Below are positions 8,783 to 17,576 of a DNA stretch of 64,000 nucleotides, piece after piece. The notes under the pieces are model-generated. The model saw only the letters and a list, made by a program, of their open reading frames with translations. It had not been told where the DNA came from and did not search any database. Source of the stretch: Alphaproteobacteria bacterium (lineage in GTDB: Bacteria > Pseudomonadota > Alphaproteobacteria > Micropepsales > Micropepsaceae); contig JAJPIX010000020.1 in the NCBI GenBank assembly GCA_021324545.1, positions 1 through 64,000 on the forward strand, written 5' to 3'. A program made the position numbers and the translations under genes. The first letter of the stretch is position 1, and each line of letters opens with the position of its first letter.

Positions 8783-9666
8783 CATTTTGCCAGGCCGAGC
8801 GATTTTGCTTCCGCATCGAGCGCCGCCAGAGCGCGGGCGTTTTTTCCGAGCGCAGCGCGCGCCTGCGCCAGCGCATCCGCCGCCTTGTCTTTCTCTCCCA
8901 GCACCGCATAGGCGCGCACCAGCCTTTGCCAGCCCTGCGCATCGGACGGATCTGCCTTCAACCTTTGCGCAAGGCTTTCCACCATGGCCGCAACATCCGG
9001 CGCCTGTCCCGAAGCCGCCTTCAGCGCGGCTATTCTGTCGACAAGCGCGCCGCGCCAGGGCGCGTTCGCCGGCGCATCGGCAAGCAGGCCCTGCAGGATG
9101 GAAAGCGCCTTCGCGTTTTGCCCGCGCATCGCATAGGCCTGTCCGAGGTAATAGCGCGCCGCCTGATCTTTCGGATCGATGGCGAGGCTTTTGCGGAATG
9201 CCGCTTCGGCTTGGCTTCCCACCGTTCCCTGCGCCGCATAAGTGAGCGCTTCGCCATAGGCCGAATAGAGGCCGGCGTCGGGCCTGTGCGCCGCGTCCGC
9301 GATTGCGATGGCCTGGGAAAATGCTTTTGCCGCGTCGTCGGCATCGCCAAGCGTCAGATATCCGCGCCCGAGAAGTGTCCAGCCGCGGATGTCGCCGGGC
9401 CGTTCCCGCACGCGCACCGACAGCGTGGCCACGAGCGATCTCAGATCGTTTGCCTGCGGCCCTTCCAGGCTTCTCAGGGCAAGCTGGGGCTGGCCGGACC
9501 AGATGTAGAAGCCGCCGCCGATGCCGAGCACGAACGCGGCAATCGCGCCGGCCAGAAGCGCGCGGCCGGCCATGGGCGCGGATGTCCTGCGCAGCACGGG
9601 CCAGGCGGCAAAGCCGGCCGCCGCAAGCGCGATGGACGCGAAGACAAGAAGCAGAACCGCGTTCAT
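8782..9666 (-). CDS. ccmI: CcmI-like TPR protein for cytochrome c maturation
   Basis: Protein of 294 residues from ATG 9666 (MNAVLLLVFASIALAAAGF). It has two N-terminal membrane helices (about 2-20 and 36-56) followed by tetratricopeptide repeats, e.g. GWTLLGRGYLTLGDADDAAKAFSQAI, AARYYLGQAYAMRGQNAKAL and GWQRLVRAYAVLGEKDKAADAL. This matches CcmI/CcmH-TPR subunits, which hold apocytochrome c for haem ligation on the periplasmic side of the inner membrane. It is shorter than typical CcmI. No other ccm gene adjoins it; ccmA starts at 63475. A reading frame up to 9750 would run almost to the tRNA and is rejected. Confidence 0.7.
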   Translation of the reverse strand: MNAVLLLVFASIALAAAGFAAWPVLRRTSAPMAGRALLAGAIAAFVLGIGGGFYIWSGQPQLALRSLEGPQANDLRSLVATLSVRVRERPGDIRGWTLLGRGYLTLGDADDAAKAFSQAIAIADAAHRPDAGLYSAYGEALTYAAQGTVGSQAEAAFRKSLAIDPKDQAARYYLGQAYAMRGQNAKALSILQGLLADAPANAPWRGALVDRIAALKAASGQAPDVAAMVESLAQRLKADPSDAQGWQRLVRAYAVLGEKDKAADALAQARAALGKNARALAALDAEAKSLGLAK

Positions 9667-9751
9667 GGGCGCTGGCCCTAGCATGGCGCGCGGGTCCGCG
9701 CGACCTGCCGCTTGACGCGGCCGGTGAACCCCTTTCCTGTTCCGCGCCATG

Positions 9752-9839
9752 GGCCCCGTGGCGGAATGGCAGACGCAACGGACTTAAAATCCGTAGGTCC
9801 GAAAGGGCTGTGCTGGTTCAAGTCCAGCCGGGGCCACCA
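9752..9839 (+). tRNA. tRNA-Leu (anticodon UAA)
   Basis: An 88-nt class II tRNA with encoded CCA. The acceptor stem is GGCCCCG (9752-9758) paired with CGGGGCC (9829-9835), discriminator A, then CCA. The anticodon arm is ACGGA-CTTAAAA-TCCGT with UAA in the loop. It has a long variable arm and a T-arm GCTGG-TTCAAGT-CCAGC. A long variable arm plus UAA identifies leucine. Confidence 0.97.
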
Positions 9840-9880
9840 GGGTTTGCCGGTTCCAGATTCGTCGCGTGGCGAATGGTGGC

Positions 9881-11011
9881 TCAGGCCGGGGCTTTTGCCG
9901 CCTGCGCCGCCACATGCCCCGCCGTGCGCTGATGATGCCAGCGCCACAGGCCGTAAACCGACGCCGCGGCCAGAACGAGCAGGCCCCCGCCGATCAGCGG
10001 CCGGTAGAACAGCCACGCCAGCGCGATCACCGTGAGCGCCAGCGGAACGCTGATGACGAAGGAAATTCCCGCCGCCGCGCCGCGCACAATGCCGCCCAGA
10101 ATCGGAACGAAGGATGCCATGGCCGAAAGCGGCGAAAGGAACGCGGTGAAGCCCATGAAGATCAGAAGCCAGCCCACGGCGCGCAGCACCCAGGTGAGAA
10201 TCGCTTCGGCCTTGCGCTGGCGTTCGATCAGCTCGGCGGCGGTGTGGTTGCCCGCGGCCGCAAGCTCGAGCGTATAGCCGTTCTTCGCGGTGAAGGCCGC
10301 AAAGCCGTTGCCGCTCTGCTGCGCCAGCACCGAAATCGTCGTGCCGGAAGCAAGGCCCCGGTAGGAAACGCGCATGTCGCCCACTTTCGGCGACGCGGGA
10401 TTGCCGCGATAGAGATAGTTGCCGTCGCGCGACCAGCCTTCGGGCGCCGGCGGATTGAGGCTCTGCTCAAGATCGATGCGATTGAGCGTGCCGTCGTCCA
10501 GCGCCCAGCCGCCGAGCTTGGCATCGGACGCAGAGGTCTGCGTGCTCGCAAACGGCATCGCCGGATTTTCGTGGCCGTCCGCGTAATGGAAATGCGAAGA
10601 ATCGATGGGGTCTTCGGACCAGGCGCGCGTGTATTCATAGGTCGTGGTATTGTTGTTGTTGTCCTCGTGGCTGCTTTCCTTCCACTGATACATCTCGGCC
10701 GTGCGCGCCACCGTCACCTGGCCGGTGAACGTGGTGCCCACGGCGGAATCGCTGATGGGGCTCGACGCAGTGGCAGCCCCCACCACATGCACAAGCTTGC
10801 CCGCATTGGCGGGCGAAGGCCCGGAAGCATTCGCTTCCACCACCTGGCCGGCGGCATCGTTGAGGCCCACGATGGCCGCAACCGCCCGCCCCTCATTCCA
10901 CCAGAGAAGGCCGATCGCGACCAGAATCAGAATGGGGCCGATGATGAGCCCCAGGAAGGAATTCGAGAGGCGCTGGCCGAAGCTGCGCTGTTCGGTGATG
11001 ACGTCCGGCAT
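9881..11011 (-). CDS. TMEM43-family membrane protein
   Basis: Protein of 376 residues. It has one N-terminal membrane helix (about 20-40, LIIGPILILVAIGLLWWNEGRA), a large extracytoplasmic domain (about 45-270), and a cluster of three or four C-terminal helices (about 280-360). The N-terminal WWNEGRAV and the layout match the TMEM43/LUMA family, first known from the animal inner nuclear membrane and scattered in bacteria. Bacterial function is unknown. The poly-Asn/Thr stretch EDNNNNTTTYEYT in the soluble domain is unusual. Gene end is 41 bp from the tRNA. Confidence 0.75.
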   Translation of the reverse strand: MPDVITEQRSFGQRLSNSFLGLIIGPILILVAIGLLWWNEGRAVAAIVGLNDAAGQVVEANASGPSPANAGKLVHVVGAATASSPISDSAVGTTFTGQVTVARTAEMYQWKESSHEDNNNNTTTYEYTRAWSEDPIDSSHFHYADGHENPAMPFASTQTSASDAKLGGWALDDGTLNRIDLEQSLNPPAPEGWSRDGNYLYRGNPASPKVGDMRVSYRGLASGTTISVLAQQSGNGFAAFTAKNGYTLELAAAGNHTAAELIERQRKAEAILTWVLRAVGWLLIFMGFTAFLSPLSAMASFVPILGGIVRGAAAGISFVISVPLALTVIALAWLFYRPLIGGGLLVLAAASVYGLWRWHHQRTAGHVAAQAAKAPA

Positions 11012-11229
11012 GAATCAGGCCCCCGCTTTTTGCCCGCCGCATGACCCTATCGGCCGGGGGATTGGCGGCCAACTGAAATCGGCGGGACGCCCCGGCGCCC
11101 GACCGGCCCTGCTCAAGACGCAATTCCAGAGATGAGGAATATGTACTATTCAATGGGTCCCCTGTCAAGAGCGATTCGGCCAGATCGCAGAGAACTGATT
11201 GCACCTGCGAAACATTTTCTTGTGGACCA

Positions 11230-11253
11230 ATCAATAACCCTATAGCTATTGAT
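11230..11253. promoter_or_regulatory. Likely ArsR operator, inverted repeat before the arsR start
   Basis: Perfect 7-bp inverted repeat ATCAATA (11230-11236) and TATTGAT (11247-11253) around a 10-bp spacer containing TATAGC, ending 5 bp before the regulator's ATG. ArsR-family repressors commonly bind such AT-rich dyads over their own promoter. The spacer TATAGC could be the -10 box. Inference from position and symmetry. Confidence 0.6.
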
Positions 11254-11258
11254 CTGGG

Positions 11259-11594
11259 ATGCTGAGCTTTCCAGACACCGTCCTCAAGGCCTTGGCCGAT
11301 CCGACGCGCCGCATGCTGTTCGAGCGGCTGGCCCGGGGCGGGGAGCAGACCGTCTGGATGCTGACCGAGCGGTCGGGCGTCTCGCAGCCGGCGGTCTCCA
11401 AGCACCTGCGCCAGCTGAAAAAGGCGGGGCTCGTGGAAAGCCGCAAGCGCGGCCGGGAAGCCCGCTACAGCATCGCCCCGCGCGGCCTTGACCCGCTGGT
11501 GGACTGGATCGGCCATTACAGCAGCTTCTGGCGCGAGAAATTCGAAGCACTCGAAGATCTTCACGTCGCAGGCGCGAGCGATGGAAACAGCTGA
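11259..11594 (+). CDS. ArsR-family HTH transcriptional regulator
   Basis: Winged-helix regulator of 111 residues. ADPTRRMLFERLARGGEQTVWMLTERSGVSQPAVSKHLRQLKKAGLV carries the helix-turn-helix, with recognition helix QPAVSKHLRQL; the wing follows (ESRKRGREARYSIAPRGLDPL). No cysteine or histidine metal site is visible, so this is the metal-free subgroup that usually sits with small enzyme or SRPBCC partners. It is followed after 45 bp by a carboxymuconolactone-decarboxylase-like gene, probably in the same operon, and carries a dyad over its own start. Confidence 0.9.
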   Translation: MLSFPDTVLKALADPTRRMLFERLARGGEQTVWMLTERSGVSQPAVSKHLRQLKKAGLVESRKRGREARYSIAPRGLDPLVDWIGHYSSFWREKFEALEDLHVAGASDGNS

Positions 11595-11639
11595 GGCCCG
11601 CGCCGTTTTGAGAAAGCGGGAACCAAAAGGAGAAAGACG

Positions 11640-12098
11640 ATGACCGCGCGGATAAAGAACCCGGCCCATATGTATCCGGAAGCCATGCAGGCGATGATTG
11701 CGCTGGGCAAATCCACCGAAACCAGCGGATTGCCGGAAAAACTGCTCACCATGATCCATTTGCGCGCGAGCCAGATCAACGGCTGCGCCTTCTGCACCGA
11801 CATGCACTCACGCGAGCTGAAGAACGCGGGCGAGCCGGACGAGCGTATCTGGGCCGTCGGCGCCTGGCATGATTCCACCCTGTTCGATGAGGCCGAGCGG
11901 GCGGTCCTCGCGCTCACGGAACACGCCACGCGCATTGCAGACCGCACCGATCCGGTGCCCGACCATGTGTGGAACGCGGCGGCGAAACATTACGACGAGA
12001 GGCAGCTTGCGGCCATCGTGCTGCACATCGCGATCATCAACGCCTGGAACCGCATCAACGTCGCGATCCGCCAGCCGCAGATGCCGCCGCGCGGCTGA
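11640..12098 (+). CDS. Carboxymuconolactone decarboxylase / AhpD-like protein
   Basis: All-helical protein of 152 residues from the CMD/AhpD superfamily. The redox motif is in INGCAFCTDMHSRELKNAG: a CxxC pair followed by His, as in AhpD alkylhydroperoxidases, so a thiol peroxidase-type activity is likely, not decarboxylation. The ribosome site AAAGGAGAAAG precedes the ATG. Pairing with the ArsR gene suggests induction by a small electrophile or oxidant, which is inference. Confidence 0.85.
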   Translation: MTARIKNPAHMYPEAMQAMIALGKSTETSGLPEKLLTMIHLRASQINGCAFCTDMHSRELKNAGEPDERIWAVGAWHDSTLFDEAERAVLALTEHATRIADRTDPVPDHVWNAAAKHYDERQLAAIVLHIAIINAWNRINVAIRQPQMPPRG

Positions 12099-12103
12099 GG
12101 CGC

Positions 12104-13444
12104 TTAGGCCATTACAATCTTCTCGCGGCCCTTGCGCACATTCTTCGTGGCGTTGCGCGTATCCACGACGAGCTTGGACCATTTGACGAGGTCTGTGTAA
12201 CTGACGGCATCGTGATCCGTCGCGATGAAGGCCGCGTCGAAGGATGAAACCGTGGCCTCATCGAACGGAATACTCTGCATGCCGGCAAGCGCCGCATGCT
12301 CGCGCGTGGGCGGAATCGCGGGGAAATAGGGATCGCAATAGGATACCTCCGCGCCGGCGGTCTTGAGCATCTCCATGATGCGCAACGCAGGGCTTTCGCG
12401 CAGGTCGTCCACGTTTTTCTTGTAGGCCACGCCCATGACGAGAATCTTCGCACCTTTCAGCGCCTTGCCGAAACGCTCGCTCAAGGCCTCCGCCAGCGCG
12501 CCGACCACATGGCGCGGCATGGCGCGGTTCACTTCGCCCGCAAGCTCGATGAATTTGGTGTCCACTTCGAAAGCGCGCGCGCGCCAGGACAGATAGAACG
12601 GATCGATCGGGATGCAATGGCCGCCAAGGCCCGGCCCCGGATAGAAGGGCATGAACCCGAACGGCTTTGTCTTGGCCGCCTCGATCACGTCCCACACGTT
12701 GATGCCCATGCGCGAATAGGCAAGCTTCAGTTCGTTCACCAGCGCAATGTTGACCGAGCGGAAGATGTTTTCGGTGATCTTTACCGCTTCGGCCGTTTGC
12801 GCATCGCGCACCTTGTGAACATGGGCGAACGCAAGCGCATAGACGCTGCGCGCAACTTCGCCGGAATAATCGTCGATGCCGCCCACAAGTTTCGGGATGC
12901 TGCGCGTTTCGATGCCGCTGCCGGGATCCTCGCGTTCCGGCGAGAAGGCGAGCTGAAAATCGCGCGCCGCCTTCAGGCCGCTTTTTTCCAGGATGGGCAG
13001 CACCACCTCGTCCGTCGTGCCCGGATAGGTTGTGGATTCCAGCACCACAAGCTGGCCGGGCCTCAGATGGCATGCGATGGTCTCGCAGGTGTTCGTCACG
13101 AATTGCAGGTCGGGTTCGCGCGTCGGCGTCAGCGGCGTGGGCACGCAGATCAGGATCGCGTCCATGTTGGCGAGTTCGCCGAACGCGCTGGTGGCCGCAA
13201 AGCGGCCCGATTCATTCATCGCCGGAGCGGCGGTGAAATGGCGGATATAGCTTTCGCCGCGCGAGAGCATGTCGATCTTGGCCCGGTCGATGTCGAAACC
13301 GGTCACCTTCAGGCCCGCCTGCCAGAAGGCATGGGCGAGCGGAAGGCCGACATAGCCAAGCCCGATCACGCCGATGCGCAAGGTGCGGGCGGCGATCTTC
13401 TGTTCCAATTCGGGATTGGAGCCCAGGGCGACACGAACGTTCAT
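12104..13444 (-). CDS. UDP-N-acetylglucosamine 6-dehydrogenase (WbpA/TviB type)
   Basis: Nucleotide-sugar dehydrogenase of about 446 residues that oxidises a UDP-hexosamine to its uronic acid for polysaccharide synthesis. It has the N-terminal NAD-binding fold IGVIGLGYVGLPLAHAFWQAG, then ICVPTPLT, ESTTYPGTT, and the catalytic cysteine in PGPGLGGHCIPIDPFYLSW. The C-terminal domain contains GVAYKKNVDDLRESPAL. I chose ATG 13444, which gives the usual N-terminal length. A GTG at 13483 with GGAAG just upstream is an alternative. It is divergent from the polysaccharide deacetylase and supplies a likely precursor for the cluster that follows. UDP-GlcNAc versus UDP-GalNAc cannot be decided here. Confidence 0.88.
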   Translation of the reverse strand: MNVRVALGSNPELEQKIAARTLRIGVIGLGYVGLPLAHAFWQAGLKVTGFDIDRAKIDMLSRGESYIRHFTAAPAMNESGRFAATSAFGELANMDAILICVPTPLTPTREPDLQFVTNTCETIACHLRPGQLVVLESTTYPGTTDEVVLPILEKSGLKAARDFQLAFSPEREDPGSGIETRSIPKLVGGIDDYSGEVARSVYALAFAHVHKVRDAQTAEAVKITENIFRSVNIALVNELKLAYSRMGINVWDVIEAAKTKPFGFMPFYPGPGLGGHCIPIDPFYLSWRARAFEVDTKFIELAGEVNRAMPRHVVGALAEALSERFGKALKGAKILVMGVAYKKNVDDLRESPALRIMEMLKTAGAEVSYCDPYFPAIPPTREHAALAGMQSIPFDEATVSSFDAAFIATDHDAVSYTDLVKWSKLVVDTRNATKNVRKGREKIVMA

Positions 13445-13581
13445 GGGGCGTGAACCGTTTCGGGAATTCCGGAAAGCTGTCACGCAACTTCCGTTCCGGT
13501 TGCGAAAGCAGGGTTAACCGCCCTGAAGGCGCAAAACCGCGCGGACGCGATATCTGGCCGAAAACCTGCAAAGCCTCCGGC

Positions 13582-14598
13582 ATGACCAGCCTTTCGGGAC
13601 GCCTGTTCCGCGCAACCGCGCCGCACATCCCAACGCCCATCGCGCGCGCGTTCTCCGCGCCGGCGGCGGTGTTTTTCCACGGCGTGGAATCGGCGGCGCC
13701 CGATGCGCCGGTCGCGCAAAATCATCATGAGAAGGATGAATTTGCGAAGATCGCCCGCGCCCTGAAGGCGAATTTCAACGTGCTGCCGCTGGGCGCCATT
13801 GACGAGGTGCTTCGCAACCCCGGCCGGCATCCGCGCGCGCTGTTTCTGATGTCCGACGATGGTTACGCCAACACACTTGGCGTGGCCGCGGATATTCTGG
13901 ACGATCTCAGGCTTCCCTGGACGCTTTTCGTCTCGACCGATCACATCGACACGGGAACGCCCAATCCCATGCTGATCCTGCGGCTCTTCTTTGCCGAAGC
14001 CGCGGACGGCGTGTACCGGATTCCCCATATTTACCCGCCGGTTGCGCTGGCCGGCGTGGCCCAGCGCGCATCGGAAGAATCCCGCGTCATGCGCCAGATC
14101 GCAGAGCTCGATGCGCGCCGCGCACGCGTGGCGATTTCCGCCATGGCAAAAACCGTGGGCGATGCCGTTGCGCGGTATCCGGCCGAACGCTTTCTGCTGT
14201 GGGACGAGGTGCGGGCGCTGGCGCGCCGCGGTGTCGAAATCGGCGCCCACGCCCACTGGCATTGGCCGATGAACGGCGCCCAATCGCTCAGGACGCTGCG
14301 CGGGCAGGCCGCCTGGTCGAAGGCGCGGGTTGAAACGGAAGTGGGTCCCTGTCGCTTCTTCGCCTATCCCTTCGGCCAGCCCGCCGACGTGTCGGCGCAA
14401 GCCTGGCGGGCGGTGCGCGAGGCGGGCTTCAGCCATGCCTTCACCACCGTTTCCGGAACGCTCGATGCAAGCAGCAACCGCTGGCTGCTGCCGCGATACG
14501 GGCTTCCCATGCGGGCGGGCAATGTCGCCTCGCTTGTTGCGATGCTGCGCGCGGGCAATCCCCGGCTCAGGCGCTGGCAGGAGGAAATGGCGGCTTGA
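13582..14598 (+). CDS. NodB-type polysaccharide deacetylase (HfsH-like)
   Basis: Protein of 338 residues from ATG 13582 (MTSLSGRLFRATAPH). It carries the NodB homology domain: LFLMSDDGYANTLGVAADIL supplies the DD motif, GAHAHWHWP the HxxxH metal site, and FFAYPFGQP the third motif. It likely removes N-acetyl groups from a polymer or precursor, as HfsH does for holdfast polysaccharide. No signal peptide is evident, so a cytoplasmic or inner-membrane-associated site is suggested. First gene of the rightward polysaccharide cluster. The HfsH link rests on family and context. Confidence 0.8.
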   Translation: MTSLSGRLFRATAPHIPTPIARAFSAPAAVFFHGVESAAPDAPVAQNHHEKDEFAKIARALKANFNVLPLGAIDEVLRNPGRHPRALFLMSDDGYANTLGVAADILDDLRLPWTLFVSTDHIDTGTPNPMLILRLFFAEAADGVYRIPHIYPPVALAGVAQRASEESRVMRQIAELDARRARVAISAMAKTVGDAVARYPAERFLLWDEVRALARRGVEIGAHAHWHWPMNGAQSLRTLRGQAAWSKARVETEVGPCRFFAYPFGQPADVSAQAWRAVREAGFSHAFTTVSGTLDASSNRWLLPRYGLPMRAGNVASLVAMLRAGNPRLRRWQEEMAA

Positions 14599-14773
14599 CG
14601 CCGCTTTCCGAACCGTCCCACGGGCTTCCCGCGCATTGTTCCAATTCGGAACGAATTGTCTGCAGCCGTTAATGCGGGCCGCCCCGTTGCCGGCCCGAAT
14701 CCCGATTTGAACCGCGGAAACTGGCGCGTCTTCTGCAGCGGAGGCGTTCGCGAAGATTAACGCGAGCCCCCGC

Positions 14774-15445
14774 GTGACGGTTTACGAACAGATCGCTGAA
14801 TGCAGCGCAAGGCCGGTTCTGGACGCAGGCTTTGCCCAGCCGCGTTGGCGGGCGCGCAGCGCATGGGCCAAGCGCGCGCTCGATCTCTGCATCGCGGTGC
14901 CGGTGCTGATTCTCGGCGCTCCGGTGCTTCTTCTCATCGCGCTCTGGATCAAGCTTGACTCGAAAGGACCGGTCTTTTTCCGCCAGACGCGGCATGGGCT
15001 GAACGGCCGCACATTCGAAATCCTCAAATTCCGCTCCATGCATGTGCTTGAGAACGGCAGCGAGATCCGGCAGGCGCAGGCCAACGATCCGCGCGTGACG
15101 CGCGCGGGCCGGCTGATGCGCACCACAAGCCTCGATGAACTTCCGCAGCTCATCAATGTCATCCGGGGCGAGATGTCGCTTGTCGGGCCGCGCCCGCATG
15201 CCGTGGCGCATGACCGGCTCTATGGCGCGGTCATTCCCGACTATCTCGTCCGCCAGTCCGTGAAGCCCGGCATCACCGGCTGGGCCCAGGTGCATGGGCT
15301 GAGAGGCGCAACCCCCACCGTAAACGACATGCGCGCGCGCGTGGAGCACGACATCTGGTACGCGCGGCACTGGAGCATGATGCTGGACCTCGAAATCCTT
15401 CTTCGCACCTTCGGCGAAGTGCTGCGCGCCAGGAACGCCCACTGA
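14774..15445 (+). CDS. Undecaprenyl-phosphate sugar transferase (initiating enzyme)
   Basis: Bacterial sugar transferase family (PF02397), 223 residues from GTG 14774. A single membrane or re-entrant helix (about 36-60) precedes the catalytic domain with GPVFFRQTRHGLNGRTFEILKFRSM, the RTTSLDELPQLINVIRGEMSLVGPRPH core and PGITGWAQVHG. It transfers a sugar phosphate to undecaprenyl phosphate, starting repeat-unit assembly on the inner membrane. It is short, lacking the long N-terminal membrane domain of WbaP/ExoY-long forms. Its stop overlaps the next start (TGATG). Confidence 0.92.
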   Translation: MTVYEQIAECSARPVLDAGFAQPRWRARSAWAKRALDLCIAVPVLILGAPVLLLIALWIKLDSKGPVFFRQTRHGLNGRTFEILKFRSMHVLENGSEIRQAQANDPRVTRAGRLMRTTSLDELPQLINVIRGEMSLVGPRPHAVAHDRLYGAVIPDYLVRQSVKPGITGWAQVHGLRGATPTVNDMRARVEHDIWYARHWSMMLDLEILLRTFGEVLRARNAH

Positions 15446-16290
15446 TGCGCGCCGAATCCCATGCCGTCGCGGTCGCGGCGCAGCCGCTTCGCTACGACGA
15501 AGTCGTGGTCGGGGGGCTGAAGACAGCCTGCCTGTCGCGCGGCGGCCTGGTGCGCGTCATGGTGGAAGACTGCCTGGCGGCGCGCGGCAACGCGCGGCGC
15601 CTGCCCAGGCTGGTCTTCACGACCAACGGTCATTCGATTGCGATGGCGGCAACCGATCCCGATTTCCGCCGCCATCTCGATGCCGCCGACCTGCTGCATG
15701 CCGATGGCCAGCCGGCCGTTTTCGCCTCGCGCTTCACCCGCACGCCGATTCCTGAACGCACGGCCACCACAGATTTCATCCATGATGCCGCAAAAGCCGC
15801 GCAGGGCGCGAGCCTGCGGTTCTATCTGCTGGGCGCAACCGAGGAAATCAACGCCCGCGCGTCATGGGAACTGATGCGGCTTTATCCCGATCTGCAGATC
15901 GTGGGCCGCCGCAACGGCTATTTCGCGCCGTCCGATGAATCGGCGATCTGCGACAGGATCAATGCGTCGGGCGCGGATGTCGTCTGGGTGGGCCTGGGCG
16001 TGCCGAAGGAGATGGCGTTTTCCGTCCGCAACAAGCACCGCCTCAACGCGGGCTGGATCGTGACCTGCGGCGGCTGTTTCAATTTTCTGGCGGGCGATTA
16101 TGCGCGCGCGCCGCAATGGATGCAGGCCGCGGGGGTGGAGTGGCTTCATCGCCTGCTGCGCGAGCCGAAGCGTCTCTTCCTGCGTTACGCCGTCACCAAC
16201 CCGATGGCGCTGTTTCTTCTGCTCACGCGCACCCATTCCCTGCCGCGCGGGCGTGCGCCAGAGGCCGTGCTCGCGCCAGAAGTGCCATGA
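15445..16290 (+). CDS. WecG/TagA/CpsF-family glycosyltransferase (HfsJ-like)
   Basis: Glycosyltransferase family 26 protein of 281 residues. Typical parts are LVFTTNGHSIAMAATDPDF, LLHADGQPAVFASR, FYLLGATEEINARA, VVWVGLGVPKEMAF and CGGCFNFLAGDYARAPQWMQAAGVEWLHRLLREP. It adds the second sugar (ManNAc- or hexosamine-type) to the lipid-linked intermediate made by the preceding transferase. It starts 1 bp inside the previous stop and ends in an ATGA overlap with the flippase gene. Confidence 0.9.
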   Translation: MRAESHAVAVAAQPLRYDEVVVGGLKTACLSRGGLVRVMVEDCLAARGNARRLPRLVFTTNGHSIAMAATDPDFRRHLDAADLLHADGQPAVFASRFTRTPIPERTATTDFIHDAAKAAQGASLRFYLLGATEEINARASWELMRLYPDLQIVGRRNGYFAPSDESAICDRINASGADVVWVGLGVPKEMAFSVRNKHRLNAGWIVTCGGCFNFLAGDYARAPQWMQAAGVEWLHRLLREPKRLFLRYAVTNPMALFLLLTRTHSLPRGRAPEAVLAPEVP

Positions 16291-17576
16291 GCAGGGTTGC
16301 CGCGCTGATTGCCGGGTTCCAGTCGGGCGAGCGCTGGCCCCAGGCGCGCCGCTTCGGCGGCGTGATGATGCGCTATGCGCTGTCAACGCTCGGGCCCATG
16401 AGCATTGCGACCGCGCATTTCCTTGCGGCGCTGATATTCCTGCATGCGCTGTCGGCGGCGGCCTTTGGCCTTTTCTCGTTTGTGCTGGTCATCGTGCCTT
16501 TCGCGCTTTCGGCGACGGGGGCGTTGCTGAACGCGCCGCTGGCGCGCGCCGCCCATGCGGGCAAGGGCGATCTGTCGGTCTATTTCAAGACCAGTCTGGT
16601 GTTTGCGGTGCTTGCGGCGCTCATCGGCGGCGCGCTCATGTTCGCAAGCGGCGCCGATGTGCGGCTTTCGGCCATTCTTGCCGTCTATTGCGGCGCGATG
16701 ACCTTGCGCTGGTTCGGCCGCTGTCATGCCTACACGCGCCATCGTCCCGCGCGCGCGGTGGCGTCCGACATCGCCTATGCCCTTTTCCTGCTTTGCGCCC
16801 TTTGCGCGCTTTATCTGCTCAAAAGCTTCAGCGAAAATCACGCGGCGGCCGCCATGGTCGGCGCCAGCCTTGCGGGCCTGTGTGTGTGCGGCGGCAGTTT
16901 CGTGCGCGCGCAGCTTCTTGCGTTGCGGAACGGTTCGCTTCTGGCCTATCGCGCCGAATGGCGCGATCTCACGCGCTGGTCGCTTCTGGGCGTGGTGTCC
17001 ACCGAACTCACGATGAATGCCCATGCCTATCTGGTCACCTTCATTTCCGGCCCCAAGGCCTTTGCGCTGATCGCGGTGGGCTCGCTGTTCATGCGGCCGG
17101 CTTCGCTTGCCATGGCGGCGCTTCCCGACCTCGAGCGTCCGGCCATGGCGCGCGATCTGGCGGGCGGAAAAGTGGCCGCAGCGCTCCGCACCGTTAAGGA
17201 ATTCCGAACCGCCATGGGGGCAGTGTGGATCGCCACCCTGGGTCTTGCCGCCGTGATCCTGATCTGGTTTCCGCACCTTCTGATCCGCAGCGAATATGAT
17301 ACGCGACAGGTGATCGCGGTGATCGTTCTCTATGCGGCGATCATGGCGGTCAGAATCTCGCGCGTTCCGGAATCGGTGCTGTTCCAGGCGGCGGGGGAAT
17401 TCCGTGCGCTGGCCTGGCCCAGTGTCTGGTCGAGCGCGGTGTCGGTGGCGGCGACGTTTGCGCTGCTTCTCGCTTTCGGGCCGGTGGCGTCGCTTGGCGG
17501 CATCCTTGCCGGCGACGTGGTGATGACGGCGAACATCTTCGGTCTGGCGCGGCGCTGGAAGGCCGCTCATGCCTGA
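16287..17576 (+). CDS. Wzx-type polysaccharide flippase
   Basis: Polytopic membrane protein of 429 residues with about twelve hydrophobic segments, from ATG 16287 (MSRVAALIAGF). Layout and context (LGPMSIATAHFLAALIFLHALSAAAFGLFSFVLV at the N-terminus) match the oligosaccharide flippase superfamily, which moves lipid-linked repeat units across the inner membrane. ATGA overlap with the WecG-type gene and 8-bp overlap with the next GT2 show a single operon. A longer upstream frame overlaps the WecG gene and is rejected. Confidence 0.82.
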   Translation: MSRVAALIAGFQSGERWPQARRFGGVMMRYALSTLGPMSIATAHFLAALIFLHALSAAAFGLFSFVLVIVPFALSATGALLNAPLARAAHAGKGDLSVYFKTSLVFAVLAALIGGALMFASGADVRLSAILAVYCGAMTLRWFGRCHAYTRHRPARAVASDIAYALFLLCALCALYLLKSFSENHAAAAMVGASLAGLCVCGGSFVRAQLLALRNGSLLAYRAEWRDLTRWSLLGVVSTELTMNAHAYLVTFISGPKAFALIAVGSLFMRPASLAMAALPDLERPAMARDLAGGKVAAALRTVKEFRTAMGAVWIATLGLAAVILIWFPHLLIRSEYDTRQVIAVIVLYAAIMAVRISRVPESVLFQAAGEFRALAWPSVWSSAVSVAATFALLLAFGPVASLGGILAGDVVMTANIFGLARRWKAAHA

